In this document: positions 48,569-60,886 of the stretch, piece after piece
How the letters are laid out: each line of letters opens with the position of its first letter
Position numbering within the stretch: the first letter of the stretch is position 1
NCBI GenBank assembly: GCA_009192285.1
Contig: WBVU01000015.1
Coordinates: forward strand, 62,001-126,000
Source of the DNA: Morchella semilibera
Lineage: Eukaryota > Ascomycota > Pezizomycetes > Pezizales > Morchellaceae
Reading direction: 5' to 3'
Length of the DNA stretch: 64,000 nucleotides
Translations under genes and position numbers: made by a program
The notes under the pieces: generated by a model
Told to the model about the DNA's origin: nothing
Seen by the model: only the letters and a program-made list of their open reading frames with translations
Databases searched by the model: none

Positions 48569-51500
48569 CTAACGGTTATGTCTTTTACGAAGATTGTCTC
48601 ACTTTTTATTTTCACTCATGTTTTCACATAATGTTCCCTTCACTTATGTTTTCACATAATGTTTCTTTCGCTTATCTTTTCTTTTGTCTTGAGGTAGAAG
48701 TGACGGATGTTCAGAGTCAATGGAGTAATATATATATCTGCAGCTGCACGTGTATCCGTGACAGGGTCTAAAATCGCTGCACAAAATGATCTTAAGACCT
48801 CCACTGAAACCTTTCAGTCTACCAGATAATCCAGAGACCAAAGAAAGCGAACTAAAACTGCGTACAGAGAGAGTAGTTAATAGGCAAGTGCATGTACTTT
48901 TCCCCTTGCCAAGACATCTAAGGTTCCCCCATTCCATGGTAACGACACAGAATATCACTCGGTTATCTGCCAAACCTACTTGTAGTCCCGTGCTCAGCCT
49001 ATGGTGGTTGATTCTCTGCACATACTGCTGTGCGACAAAACGCGACAACAAAACAACAGTCTGGGAACCGAGACTATGCCAAACCCTGTCTAAGCGGCCA
49101 TACGAAATTCGCAGTCGAATATTTCGCCCCCTCAAGCCCCGTCTTTATCCACTTACTCTTTCTCGTGACCACATAATCCCGTTGGGTCGTGGAGGGCTTC
49201 ACCTTTACACCCATCTGTGGAAACAGGCTTCAAGATCACAAGGATCACAACCCATCACTCGCGCCCCGCAACACCAACTCTGTCCCACCCCACCAAACCA
49301 GCTGCATGCTGCTGCTGCCCAAAAGCAGGGGGGGTCATGACATGTACCACACATCCGGGAGAATAAGCAGTAGAGCACACCGCATGTGCACAAACGGTTG
49401 CCAAGACCCTGAGACAGGAGCCGCCCCCCCCGCCCGCCCGCCTGCCTACCCCACGGAACGGACGGAGCAGACCCTCATAACGTGTCGGGTCCGCCATAAA
49501 ATATAATAGTTTACCGCCACGCCACGCCCCCTCCCCAGATATGACGCCTCGGGTGCTATGACGTTTTCTCATGCCGCCGGGGACCGGGGCCTTTCTGTGT
49601 GTGTGTGCGTGCTCACCTCCGGGCGTCTGTGGTGGGTCATGTTGTACGGTTATGCTCGTGTGTGTGCGTGCTCCGATTCCGTAGATTGGAGAGTGGAGAC
49701 GAGGGGACGGGGGTGGGTCGTGGTGCCCTGTGGGTGGGCGGGCACTCATGGTACATAAGCAAGTCCGAGTTATCTACATGTATGTAGGACGCAATGGTAT
49801 TGACATAATCTGAGTTCAATTTCTGTTTTCTCTTTCACACACCAGTCTAGTCTATTCCCAGCACAAACAAAAACACAGTACAGCACGGCCAAAGAAAGAG
49901 AGGGCGGTAAACATGATAAACAGATCTAAAACCACAACAACCAACTCGGATTACAAAACTTGTATGATGATATAATAATAGTCGCCGAGAAAAAAGGATA
50001 CCTGATGATTTTTTGATTTCTTTTATAAGCTTTAGCTTTCTTTCTTCTGTTGTCTATATTCAACCTATCAAACAGTGCGCGACGAGCAACCGCTGAAGGA
50101 GGACATATATATAAAAAAAGAGGTCTTAAATCAGAACACCATCCAAAGCTGCGCCCTTTTAAGAGAAAAAAAAAATCACAAAAAAAACAGAAGCCATTCT
50201 CCTGGCCCTCCCGTTTCCCATACACAGACACAGATATAAAAATAAAGGAAATATAAAATGAAAGAATATTCTACAGTGGGAAAAAAGAAAAAGGCACACA
50301 ATTGGTATCAAAACAAGAATCAAAGATATCAAAAATTCCCGGGAACCTTTCCCTTAATAAAAAATAAAAAAACCAACCAGACCAACCCAATAACTATAAG
50401 AAAGGAAACCCAAAATGTCCATAAAAGAGCGTAAGAATCGAAACGGTCCTGAAGGGGAGGAGGAGGGTGAGGTGAAGGGTTCGCCGAGAAGAATATTGTA
50501 GCATGAGTACGTGGGGGTAATGATGATGCTGAGGTTGCTGCTTGTAGTAGTTGTATAGCCTCCGTATTGTAGTGTTCCGGCCGGCCGAGCTGTAGGTAGA
50601 GGCTATATATCTCCTTCATTGTTCTTTCTTCTTCGACTTCTTTCTACCGCATCTCTCCCTATAACCCTATCCTTCGGACCTCCAAGGTTGTCGTGGAAAA
50701 TAATACAAATCATCATTCAAATACTTCCTTCCCCCATTCCATTCCATCCCAACCACCAAACTTCCCCCGTTCCAATCGGCTATGCGGTGCTGTGGTGCGG
50801 CATGCATGGATGGGGGGATTCCAGCGGGTTTGGTTGGCCTGCCTTCCTCCTTGGGCCTAACTGTTGTTTGAGCCCCGTCGACTCGACGATCCCGTCTCTG
50901 AGGCGCGGAAACTGCTCTTTTGTGGACTGGCGGGCTGATATGAGTTGTACACGTATTCACCACTACATGCACATGTTAGCCTTGTCCAAAGGGCAAAAAC
51001 CCCAAACAAGGGCGACGTGAACATACTCGACATATTTTGCGTCCGAGATGAAGGTGGTTCTTTTACGCTTGGTGTATCGCTGCTCTAGTTTATACAGTTC
51101 GTACTCTGTTTGTTTCCCCGGTTAGCAACAGCATCTCTGATTCGCGGATCTATCAAACAAGTAGAAGTCCAAACAACCTAACCAATCACGTGGAGGGTGG
51201 TAGATTGCTGGGTTGCTAGGTAGAAGGGACAGAGAACTACTCACTTGCGTGCAGTTTATCAAAGAGCCCCATGTTGAATCTCACAGACTGACGAGGTAGA
51301 AGGCCCGGTTGTTTGACTTTGGCTCTTTAGCTTTGGGAAGGGCGGTTTGTTCCCTTTCTCTTTTTTTTTTCTTTTTCTTTTCCTTCTACGGGACGGTGGT
51401 ATCCAGATTTGCGGCGGGCAGCAGCAGCAGCGAGCAATGAGCGGATGGGGGTGGGGTGAGAGGGTGGGGAAAGAGAAGAGAGGAAAGGGAAAAGAAGAGA

Positions 51501-54500
51501 AGAGAGGGAAAGAAGGAAGGACGGGAATATAAAGTAGAAGTAGAATGTAGTAGAACGGGAAAGGGTAAAATGAAGTAGGTAAGTAGTACAGTTAGGTAGA
51601 TCCCAGCCAGCCAGCCAGCCAGAAACAACGCAGTTTAGTTGGTAGGAATTACAAAAAAAAATGAGGAAAAAGAAAAGAAAAAAAGAGGAGTGGCGGCTGC
51701 TATGGTAATAATTAAAAACTAATAATAATACGGTGCAAAAGGGGGGGGGGGTGGGAGTGGTGGAGGTGGAGGTGAGGCTAGTAATACCTTAGAGTAGGCA
51801 CTACTACTCTTAGCTGCTCTGGGATTGGATGGGGTGGGGGGGGGGGGGAGCCCAGGGTTCGGGTACCTAAATTGATAAACTCTGGGTAGATGCAAGTTGG
51901 GCAAAAGACGGCTAAACCAGCGAGTTAAAATGGATATGGACAAAAAAGCTGCAACGGGCCAGGGTGGACAGCTAAGGTACATTACTCTAGCTGACTGAGG
52001 GCGCGGGCTTTTTTTTTCCTGGCAGCAGCTGCTGCAAGAGGAACAGCTAGACCAGAACATCAGGCGTGCGTGCAGCCAGGCATTCAGGCATGTTTATTCA
52101 CATCCATACAGAACAAGAGTGTTTCTATGTGCGTGAGAGTGTTTTATTGGTGGGCTTACCCACGACAAACACACACCATGGTTCGGGTCATTCCTGAGCT
52201 ACTTGCTAGGGGAAAAAAGGAGGTGGATCGCACTCTCTCCACGCACGCGACAAGCCCAACGCCACAAATCCGCATCTGACACTTCTGGTTGGCCCTGTTC
52301 CTGACCATCTCCTGCCCACCCGTGTCAGGGAAGAGAGCGAAATCAAAAAGTCTCCCTTCGGCCTGGGGAGGAAGGAGGGCCTGTGCGTTGCACACAACGG
52401 TAAAGCAGAGAACCCTTCGAGGGAATGTTTCAAAGACATATCCTCCCATTCAGGCATAGCTCCGCTCGCTGACAGAAACGGGCAAGTGATCTATCTCGAC
52501 AACCAAACCAAACCAAACCAGAGGGGGAAAAAAATGGCTGTGAGGCCTTTTTTTCCCTCGCCCTCTCAAATTTTGTGCCGTTCACGCCGGCTCTACAGCT
52601 TTGTTTATTGGGGAGTAGGGGGTGGGGATGTGTGCGTGTGGGAAAAGAACCTCGCTTTCTCTCCTCTCCGCAGGACTGGTACCGAATTTCCCACTCCTCC
52701 ATTCCTGGACCCGCCGCATAACCGCATTTAGAAAAATAGTTCAGCCAGGCTAGGGAGGGCCGGGGGGGCCAGAAACCGCATTTTTTCTCAACCCGGAAAA
52801 TGTGCTGTACAGCTCAACAAGAGGGGTCGATTTGCGTCTAGAGTCTACATGTACCTACATACATGTAAAGTAGCTTCCAGCTCGTGGACCTCCAGCTAGG
52901 TGCTTGAAGTGCTATCGACTGCGCTGGACAGGACAGGTAGGACAATTTCTTTTTTTTTTAGCAGGCAAGCAGGCAGGCATTTTTGAACCATTATCAAATT
53001 CCAGCCCATCATCTCCCATGGAGGCTAAATTATTGCGCGCGTCTAAACCTGTTTTAATTTCTATTTAACTTTTTCTCTATTTCAAGCCACATTCTACTCC
53101 CCCCCCCCCCAAACAGTAGAGGTAGACAGACGCCCATCATACGACTGCGGCTTGGGCCGCCCCATATTCCCATTCATTATTATTCATCCCCCCGAATTAG
53201 AACAGGACACTGGCCCGCCCGCGCAGCAAGCAAACCACCACGAGTCCACAGAAGGCCGAACACGAACTCGGGTCCGGACGACCCAACCCGGGGCTCGGCA
53301 GGCCAATAGGTAAGCGCAGGGAAAAAGGGCAAGCACCTAGCTCCTGCCGTGAAACCCGCCCATGGGGGGGTGGTCGGGGTAGGAGGGAAAGTGCAATGTT
53401 ATATTTATTGCTCCGTATTGAAACAAACCCGATCGCGAGTTGTACAGATCAACGATCAAGGGGAGAAAAGAAAAAAAAGCAAAAGAAAAAATATATATAG
53501 TAGGATACCCAACAGCATATGTAACTTACAGTAGTAGGGTAGAAGAAAGTGCTGTTGCTGCGTGCTGGTCAAAAGTGCACTTTTTGGTTTTTTTGCATCT
53601 TCAAAGTACCTGCATAGGGTTAGGTTACGAAGTGAGGCGGGAAAAGCAACAAAGGAAAATGAAGATGCGCGCGAGAATCCCATCCGATGCTCTAGCTCTA
53701 GAATGTCGAGATGAGCTGTCCGGGGCCAGGACTGTGCGCGCGCGCATACGTACTGGCACATAATCTTCTGCTCGGGCCCGCTGCTATGTGGAGCTATGTA
53801 CTTTATGTATGTGCTCTACAGAATCGCTAATCTGATTCTGCTGCGAAAGGGGATACATCACATCAATGACAACATCGAAACAGCACAACATTTCCCGTTT
53901 CACGCACAGTTTTCAGATAGAGGGTGAATCCGTACATAGAGTAAAGTACATGTTAGGGGGAAGAGTGGGGAGGGAGGGAGGGAGGGGGTTGCTCTACATG
54001 TAGCCAACCACAATGATGGATCGCAGCGGAAGGTCGGCCGTAAGGGGCGCTCGTTGGTTCAGATTGAGTGCTCTATAGTCAACTCTGGGTGTTGTGTATA
54101 GGTACGAGTAATCACGCCCTGATTACCCTACCTGCCTAGGTGTACCTAGTTACATACTTGCCTTGTAGGTCCTACTTTGACAAAGGAGACCATAGATCGT
54201 GCAGAATGTACCTACATGGTGTATGTAGGTATCACCACCATTAACCTAGCGAGGGGACGAGAGCACACGCATGTATGTACTCTAGAGTGGGTATTCACAT
54301 ACATGTACTCTATACAGTATTCTCCCCTTCCTCTTCCCCCCCCCCCCCCCCAAATCACCCAATCACCCAACCAGAAAACAGCTAGATATCAACAAAAACG
54401 CACGAGAAACTGTGTTACTCTAAGGTACAGATCTCACTTTTTTTTCTTTCCCTCTCTACTTCTAGAGCAGATTCACGGACTCTCGAGTACGAGTGTCTAC

Positions 54501-54696
54501 TACTATAATATGCAGGTACACAGACCTTATCTCAACCAGAACAGACATTCATGCATGATAGAAACGACATTGACAACGACAGCGACATTGATAATGACCA
54601 GGCTTAAATAATTCAACGAAGCGAGACGAAAGCAGAAGAATGGGAACAAGGGCAAGAGAGGGGGAGGTAATTTCAATCACCGGGAGAATTAAAGCC
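48569..54696. other. 6.1 kb without a recognisable gene
   Basis: The largest gap on the right half. It contains a roughly 28-bp tandem repeat at about 48616-48670 (TATGTTTTCACATAATGTT) and GC-rich low-complexity DNA (49400-49750, 51400-51530). Long G/C runs lie at 51741-51751, 51836-51848, 53100-53110 and 54336-54351. TACATGTA occurs at 49775, 52846, 52860, 53995 and 54300. A 184-aa ATG frame at 48786-49340 and several Pro-rich frames exist, but none has conserved-looking composition and opposite strands are equally open. It could hide a non-coding RNA, a long UTR or a finely split gene. Confidence 0.55.
48616..48670. repeat. Short tandem repeat, about 28-bp unit
   Basis: Two full units and a partial one of CACTYATGTTTTCACATAAT followed by a short CT-rich spacer, just downstream of the CorA-like stop codon. 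Confidence 0.6.
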
Positions 54697-57600
54697 TCAG
54701 CGCCTCGATGTCGTTGTTGTTGATGATGATGAAGACGAAGACGTTGCGCCATCCTCCAATGCCGGCATCGTTTCCTGGGCTAAAGGCGCACGCTAGTCGT
54801 TAGTTGCAACCCTTACCCCAACACGCATGAAACAGCTGGCGTTGGCTGGCTGATGGTTGGTTGGCTGGCCGGCTGGCAACCCCGGGACATTCCCCGCAAG
54901 CAAGCAAGCAACATGCATCCCCGCCGCCCCGCCCACGCCAAAAGGAAGAAAGAGGACGAAGAGAGAGTAGGTAAGGAAGAAAGAAAAAACACGCACCTGC
55001 CCAAAGAGTGGAGTAGACGCCGCCCGAATTAATGAGTTGCTCGTGAGTGCCTGGAGTCTCGGCAACGGTACCGTCCTTCAAGACGATTATTTGATCTACA
55101 GAGAAAACAAAGTTAAAACTTAGTGTGCCGTTCTGGAAGGTTGTTGACATTATTCTGGTGTTTGATGTAGTGTGTGTACAAGGGGGAAATAGTCTCACCG
55201 CTGTCGTAGATGGTGCGCAGGCGGTGTGCGACAAACACACTGGTTCGCTCCTTCTCCTTCAGTATGGAGTTGATGTTGCTGAGCAGAGCCTGCTCCGTAT
55301 GCGTATCAAGGGCCGATGTCTACATTCCTGTCCATTAGCGCCCCCCTTCTACAATAAGACCCCGGGAATAGCTGAGTGCAATATGGGGGCAACGCACAGC
55401 TTCATCAAAGAACAAAAGCGGCGGATCCTTCAGGATTAGTCGTGAGACTGCAAGTCTTTGCTTCTCGCCACCTGTAATACCATTCCTCGGTTTTAGTCAG
55501 GAGTTCCAGAAGAAGAAACCCTAAAATGTAAGAATCGTGGGGTCCGGGCCAGTAGTCACCTGAGATCATCATTCCACGCTCTCCGACCATCGTTTGATAG
55601 CCCTCCGGGAACGAGGAGATGATATCGTGGATCTTTGCCCTCTTTGATACACTCACCACCTCCTCTGACGTCGCATCAATCCTTCCATAGCGGATGTTGT
55701 GCTCAATAGTGTTATTGAACAGTGGCGTGTCCTGCGGCACAACACCGATGCTCTTGCGTAGCGACTCCGTAGTGATATCCCTGATATCCTGGCCGTCGAC
55801 CAGAATCCTACCATCATGCACATCATAGAAGCGGAACAGCAAGCGCAAGATAGTTGATTTACTGCCCGCACATCCCATCAGTAAAGCCTCCCTAACATCC
55901 CCGCAAAACACCAATTCCGCAGGAGAGGAAAAAACACTCACCCGCACCCACTCGGCCCCACAATCGCCGTCTTCTTCCCCGCCGGGATCGTGAAGCTCAC
56001 GTTCTTGAGGATGGGCCTATCCGGGTGGTACCCGAACGTGACATTCTCAAAGACGATCTCGCCGCCCTTGAACTCGAGCGGCTTCGCGTTCGGCGAGTCC
56101 TTGACCGCCACATTGACCTTCTGTAGGTTGAACAGCGTCTCCATGTCCAGCAGCGACTGCCGCAGCTCGCGGTACACGGACCCGAGGAAGTTCAGCGGTA
56201 CGGACAGCTGAAAGACGAGTTGGTTGACCATGACGAGGTCGCCGACGGTCAGGCTGCCCTCGACGACGCCCTGGCAGGCGAGGTACATCATTGCCGTCAG
56301 TGCGGAGGAGAAAATGATGTTTTGGCCGGAGTTAAGGAAGGCGAGGGAGGTGGCGACTTTGATGGATGCCTTCTCGTAGCTCTTGAGGGCGGAGTCGTAG
56401 CGGCCGACTTCAAACTTCTCGTTGTTGAAGTACTGTCGTTGTTGTGAGAGCTATCAATCCTGGGCCCAAGAAGAAGGGAAGAAGGGCTATGATACTGTAC
56501 CTTAACCGCTTCATAGTTGATGAGAGAATCTACCGCTACAGTTGCGGCTTTATTGTCTGCAGCATTTGCCTGTTTTCTAAATTTTGTCCTCCACGACGTT
56601 GTCTTGATCGTGAACACTGAATACGCCAACATTGTCGCCGCCGTAACCGCAGCAAAGCTAGCTCCATATTTATATGTCTCTACAACTTAGCCACCGCCCA
56701 CATGAATCTCTCTGCTCTAAGGGGGGGGGGGGTCAATGATAATCCTACCAATATCCCACAAACCATCGAAATCTCCAAAAAGATTGGAAAGATGTGAAAG
56801 ACCATGGACGTGAGCAAGAAGCTGATCCCCTTCGTCCCCCTATCGATCGCCCTACTCAGCCCGCCCGTCTGCCGCGTCAGATGGAAGTTGAGGTCCAAGC
56901 GCAGCAGATGGTCGAAGACGTTGCAGGCCACCTTCCGGATCGCCTTCTGCGCGACATTGGCGAATATGGCGTTGCGGAACTCCTGGAACGCCGTGGCTCC
57001 AACCCGCGTGAGGCCATCTTAAGATTTAAGCATTACTTTAGGTATTTTCGTACGGGGGGGGGGGGGAGAAGGTTGAAGTGGGTGGGTGGGTGGCTCGTAC
57101 ATGCTAGTATTATGGCGCCGGCGGTGGTCCAGACGGTGCCGCCGAGGGCGAGGAAGTCGACGTTCATGGAGTCTACGATGGTCTTGAAGAAGAAGGGGAC
57201 TTGGACGTTGAGGACCTGGGCGGCGGGGAGAGTCAGTTTTATATTTCCGGGGCCCCCCGCATGCCTCCTACCACTACGTGTAGCAAAAAGATACGACATA
57301 CCTTTGCGCCCACCAGCAGTCCCAGCGATAGCCCGACGCGGACCTTGATCCCTAGCTCGCCCTAGAAGAAGAAGAAGCAGTTCTCAACCACATGGACAAG
57401 CCTCTACAAATTGCGAAGACGGAGACCCCCTACTTTCGGCCACAGGTACGTTGACATCTCCTTGATGATGCCCCAGTCGGCCTTGCGCTGCTCCTTCGTT
57501 GTGAGCTCCGCCTCTGCCAGCAGGTTGCTCCTCTTTTGGGGGTCGCCGGCTAGCGTCTTTGCGGCGGCCTTCTCCCGCTCCCCCGGGGTGCTCTTGTTGC

Positions 57601-57748
57601 TGCGCCATTGGTTTGTTGAGAAGTTGCGGCGGAGGTGCGGGAGCAGGAGGGGGGAGGTGGAGGTGGTGGTGGTGGTGTGTGGGAGGTGGTGGTGGAGCTT
57701 GAGGCGCCCTCCCCGCGCAATTGGCCGGAGAATGCGGGCCGAGAGCAT
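54697..57748 (-). CDS. ATM1: Mitochondrial ABC half-transporter ATM1 (iron-sulfur cluster export)
   Basis: Eleven exons on the minus strand: 57748-57434, 57361-57302, 57215-57101, 57017-56749, 56677-56501, 56432-55942, 55861-55560, 55471-55398, 55319-55199, 55095-54997 and 54779-54697. All phases agree, giving 701 aa. The N-terminus ([16 protein letters not shown]) is a mitochondrial presequence. A six-helix exporter domain includes [19 protein letters not shown], the [20 protein letters not shown] stretch and [19 protein letters not shown]. The ATPase domain has Walker A GPSGCGKST (471-479), signature ISGGEKQR (about 575-582), Walker B LLFFDEA (about 595-601) and H-loop His633. It acts in the inner membrane, exporting a glutathione-linked sulfur compound for cytosolic Fe-S protein assembly. 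One intron splits the Gly476 codon of Walker A. C-runs sit in two introns (coding strand). The C-terminus is a Ser/Thr stretch. Confidence 0.95.
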
Positions 57749-59585
57749 CGAGGCGGCGGTGGTGGGTTCGGGTGGGTGAATTTGCTGTGGAGGGGGAGCT
57801 TGGTGGGGGTGTAAGGCGGGGGGGGGTTGAATTGAGGTAAATGACGACAGGAAGGAGCTGCATGCGGTGCTTTGCTTGCTTGGGGGATTGAGCTTCGTAG
57901 TAGGTGTTGATTAGTCATTCATGAGTCATTGGGGTTTATGCTTTTTGGGGTTCTAGTAGACACTATTTTCTTGCTCTGGTGATTCCTATATGTCCCTAAG
58001 TGAGCTTTCATGGTGTGTTTGGGGTGTGATGTTTTGCGGAACGGGACATGCAAATGAGAGATGCGTGCGGGTGTTCTGCTTCCGTGAGTGATATTCCATG
58101 ACGCCCTTTCTCGGTGGCTGCACCCACACCAGCCTTTCCCTCCCTCCCTCCCATCACAGCACAGCAGTAACCAACCCCCCCAGTCTACGGTCCTGGGCAA
58201 GAGCACTTTCCCGGATTACACGAACACACTAATCTGAGTCAGATGAATAAGCGAAAAACAGTGCTGCTATATCGGGCGTTGACATCATATCAGCACTTCC
58301 CGAGATGGTACCAAGGACATGGTCGAGTGATCTTTTCCCGCACTTTAAGACGCAGCTGCCCAGTGGTGGTGCCGAGTGCAAGTGCGAGACTCTAGGCGTC
58401 ATATCTAACTGGCACGCGGTCTCAGTTGAGACTCACATCTCTTCTCTACCGCGGTACCAGCACTATAAGATACACTATAACCCCGGGGTTGGCTGCACCA
58501 GAGATACTACCGCCGTTATCCTGCGCTATAGGTTTGGCCTCGTTCTGCTCAATCAGGCTTGGACAGCGCTCAAATATAGGCTCGGCTGAACAGTCGAGTG
58601 ATACGCCATGATTGAAACACGGAAAGATACTGGGGATTACCACCTCGCCCCGGGTAGATACAGGTCCTGGTTATTTGGAACCGCTGTTGGGGAGGGCTAT
58701 GTGGACGTTGGGGTTGGGTTTCTTTATTGCACGTCACACCGGTGGGCGTGAACGCTTGCGGATCTGAAGCTACTACGGTGGTTGAACCTTTTCAGGTTCC
58801 TTTGATGCGAAGACTAGACCCGTAGCCAAACCCCCCTAGTACAAAGGGATCTGTGCAGGCATTATAAAAAGTCAAAAGGATCACAGCTACATGCCTGCCC
58901 AAAGGTCCTTGATACAAGACCGAAAATCAAGAGCCGAAATACATGCCCCTTCCAAAGTGCATTACTCAAACCTCGCAAGACTCTATGGGAGATGGATTAT
59001 CCTCGGCAGCATATCTACCGGAACACAATCCAGCGATACAGGTCCCAAACACCTATGTAGGTCTACATATGCCTTCCGCCGCTGCACCCGGCCCTGACGC
59101 CACCAGTAACCAGAGCCGCAACCAGCGCGCAACCCTAACCCTGCCGTTTAATGATCTCGAGTCTGGGATATTCACGCGCCCCTTGGGGTCGATCAAAAAG
59201 GCTGGGCCCGGCTGGATAAAAAGGCCGGGCGTATGACAGCATCCACAGTTGGAGATCTAATTTCCAAGTATTCGTGGGCAGCCGGCCTGTAATACTATTA
59301 ATGCGAAGGGGTAATATAAATATAAAGGGCAAAACCCCCCCCCCTCCTCGAACTCGTAGACGTACTTAACTTTTCTGCCTGTGACTGCCGAACCCAAAAC
59401 AAGCTCCGGACAAAGCAAAAAACCACAGCACATCAATCAACCCCTAGCTGCACTACATTCCCCCCCTCGAAAAGCGGTTACCCTCCCCAATATCACCCCC
59501 ATCCCCACTGCACCGCATCTCACCCCATCGGCCCCCAAATCCAAAGTTAACCCCCCAAACGTACCGCAAACAAAAACGCACCGCG
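57749..59585. other. Divergent region between ATM1 and the 106-aa gene
   Basis: 1.8 kb with the ATM1 leader (GGT/GTG-rich) and a C-rich leader before 59586. The middle part (58250-59300) has frames up to 97 aa with no convincing protein character. Nothing else is identifiable. Confidence 0.5.
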
Positions 59586-59906
59586 ATGGCCAAAAAGGGC
59601 GCCCCAACCAACACGCAGCGCATGCTCGCGCTGTACAACGGCGCCAAGCCCAAGAAAGCCGCGCCCACGCCCGCGCCCGCGCCCGCGGCACGGGAGGCAA
59701 CCCCCATCAACAAGGACGACCTGCCCGAGAACCAGCCGGGCCACCCAAACTTCAACAAGCTGTACGGGCTGGACCTCGGCGAGCGCGCGGCCCTCAAGAA
59801 GGAGAGGAAGGCCGAGCTGCGGGAGCGCGATGCGAGGAAGGATCGCGTCACCAGGAAGGGGAGGGAGAGTAAGAAGGTGAAGCAGGGGCTGGGGGGCGAT
59901 TGGTAG
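59586..59906 (+). CDS. Small basic protein of unknown function, 106 aa
   Basis: Intronless ATG frame, GC-rich compared with its flanks. The N-terminus MAKKGAPTNTQRMLALYNG is followed by a Pro/Ala linker (TPAPAPAA), then an ordered-looking segment INKDDLPENQPGHPNFNKLYGLDLGERAALKKERKAELRERDARKDRVTRKGRESKK that is largely helical and highly charged. I do not recognise the family. The Lys/Arg content suggests a nucleolar, ribosome-associated or nucleic-acid-binding role, but that is inference. It lies divergent from ATM1 and convergent with the LACTB2-like gene. Opposite-strand frames of similar length are shadows of its GC-rich codons. Confidence 0.65.
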   Translation: MAKKGAPTNTQRMLALYNGAKPKKAAPTPAPAPAAREATPINKDDLPENQPGHPNFNKLYGLDLGERAALKKERKAELRERDARKDRVTRKGRESKKVKQGLGGDW

Positions 59907-60886
59907 GTTGGGTTGCTAGACCTGGCTGGCGGGACTCTTTCTGTTCTTTCCTTGTTTTTCTTTTTTTATTGTTGTTGTTCTTGCTTCGGCTTCGGCTTGG
60001 GCTTGGGCTTGTTGGGGGTGGTTCGGTTCGGGTCGCGGGGGCTTTCTGGGTGTCGGGGACTATTTTATACGATAGATTCAACGATCGACTTAGACGGGGG
60101 CTTTTTTCTACTCTTCCTTTCGTTTTTTCTTTCTTTCTTTCTTTTTAAAGGGGCTATTATTATTAGGACTTGGGACTTGGGACTTGGCTCTTTCCCCCTT
60201 CTTTCTTTCTTTGAGTTAACCTTGTTTTTTTTTATTTGATTTGATTTGATACACCGAAGACTAGATGGTAGATACACATACACCAATTAAAGCTTCTACA
60301 CCCGTACGTAGTACCGTGCCAGCTATAGAGTACCAATGGGGTGAATATGCAGTGGGTGGGGTTGGTTGGCGTCCTTACATAGGCATTAGGAGTAGTCACT
60401 TAGTAGGGTAGTAGTAGCCTGCAGTCTATTTAGTAGCCACTAGCATGGTGGTGCTTTCCTACGGTTGGTTGGCTATGGTGTAATATAATATAATATAGTA
60501 CTGGCTGCGGGCGAACGAAGTCAAGTGAGAGTGGCTACATGCACTCTGTGGGCTCATGTGTGGCGGGTGGGCTTTGCGGGCCCCGTGTAGTTGGTTAAAG
60601 CTGGAGACAGGGCTAGGGTTCCCCGTATATGCTCGCACCGATCATTACCGGCTGAGCCATCATTGACCTGTCCCGGACAGGAGTGGTGGTATTATCGTAT
60701 TATCACCAAGTGCCAATGGATTCCTCTCGTTCGAGGTCGTCTGCTCTATTGTTTAATGGGTCTCAATATAGTGCCTACTATCGACACAAGGTCTGGGTTA
60801 TTCTAGGGTTACTAGATACTCATCTACAATACTGTCATTATACTCATATCATTAGTATGCAACCTACATGTGCTCTAAACAGCACC
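59907..60886. other. Convergent 3' region, 980 bp
   Basis: Lies between the 3' ends of the 106-aa gene and the LACTB2-like gene. It holds low-complexity repeats: CGGCTTCGGCTTGGGCTTGGG near 59986-60007, TTTC repeats near 60128-60146, GACTTGG repeats near 60167-60187, and TTGAT repeats near 60235-60250. No gene. Confidence 0.6.

Noticed and set aside
48786-49340. 184-aa ATG ORF after the CorA-like gene
   Set aside because: Basic, Pro-rich, with a competing 163-aa frame on the opposite strand; no splice support or motif. Kept only as a remark in the gap entry.
49255-49749. 164-aa minus-strand Pro/His-rich ORF
   Set aside because: GC-rich low-complexity DNA is open in several frames at once.
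56794-57348. 184-aa plus-strand ORF
   Set aside because: Antisense to ATM1 exons and introns.
59381-59872. 163-aa ORF overlapping the 106-aa gene in another frame
   Set aside because: His/Arg/Ala/Pro-rich shadow frame without its own features; the 59586 frame has balanced, helical composition.
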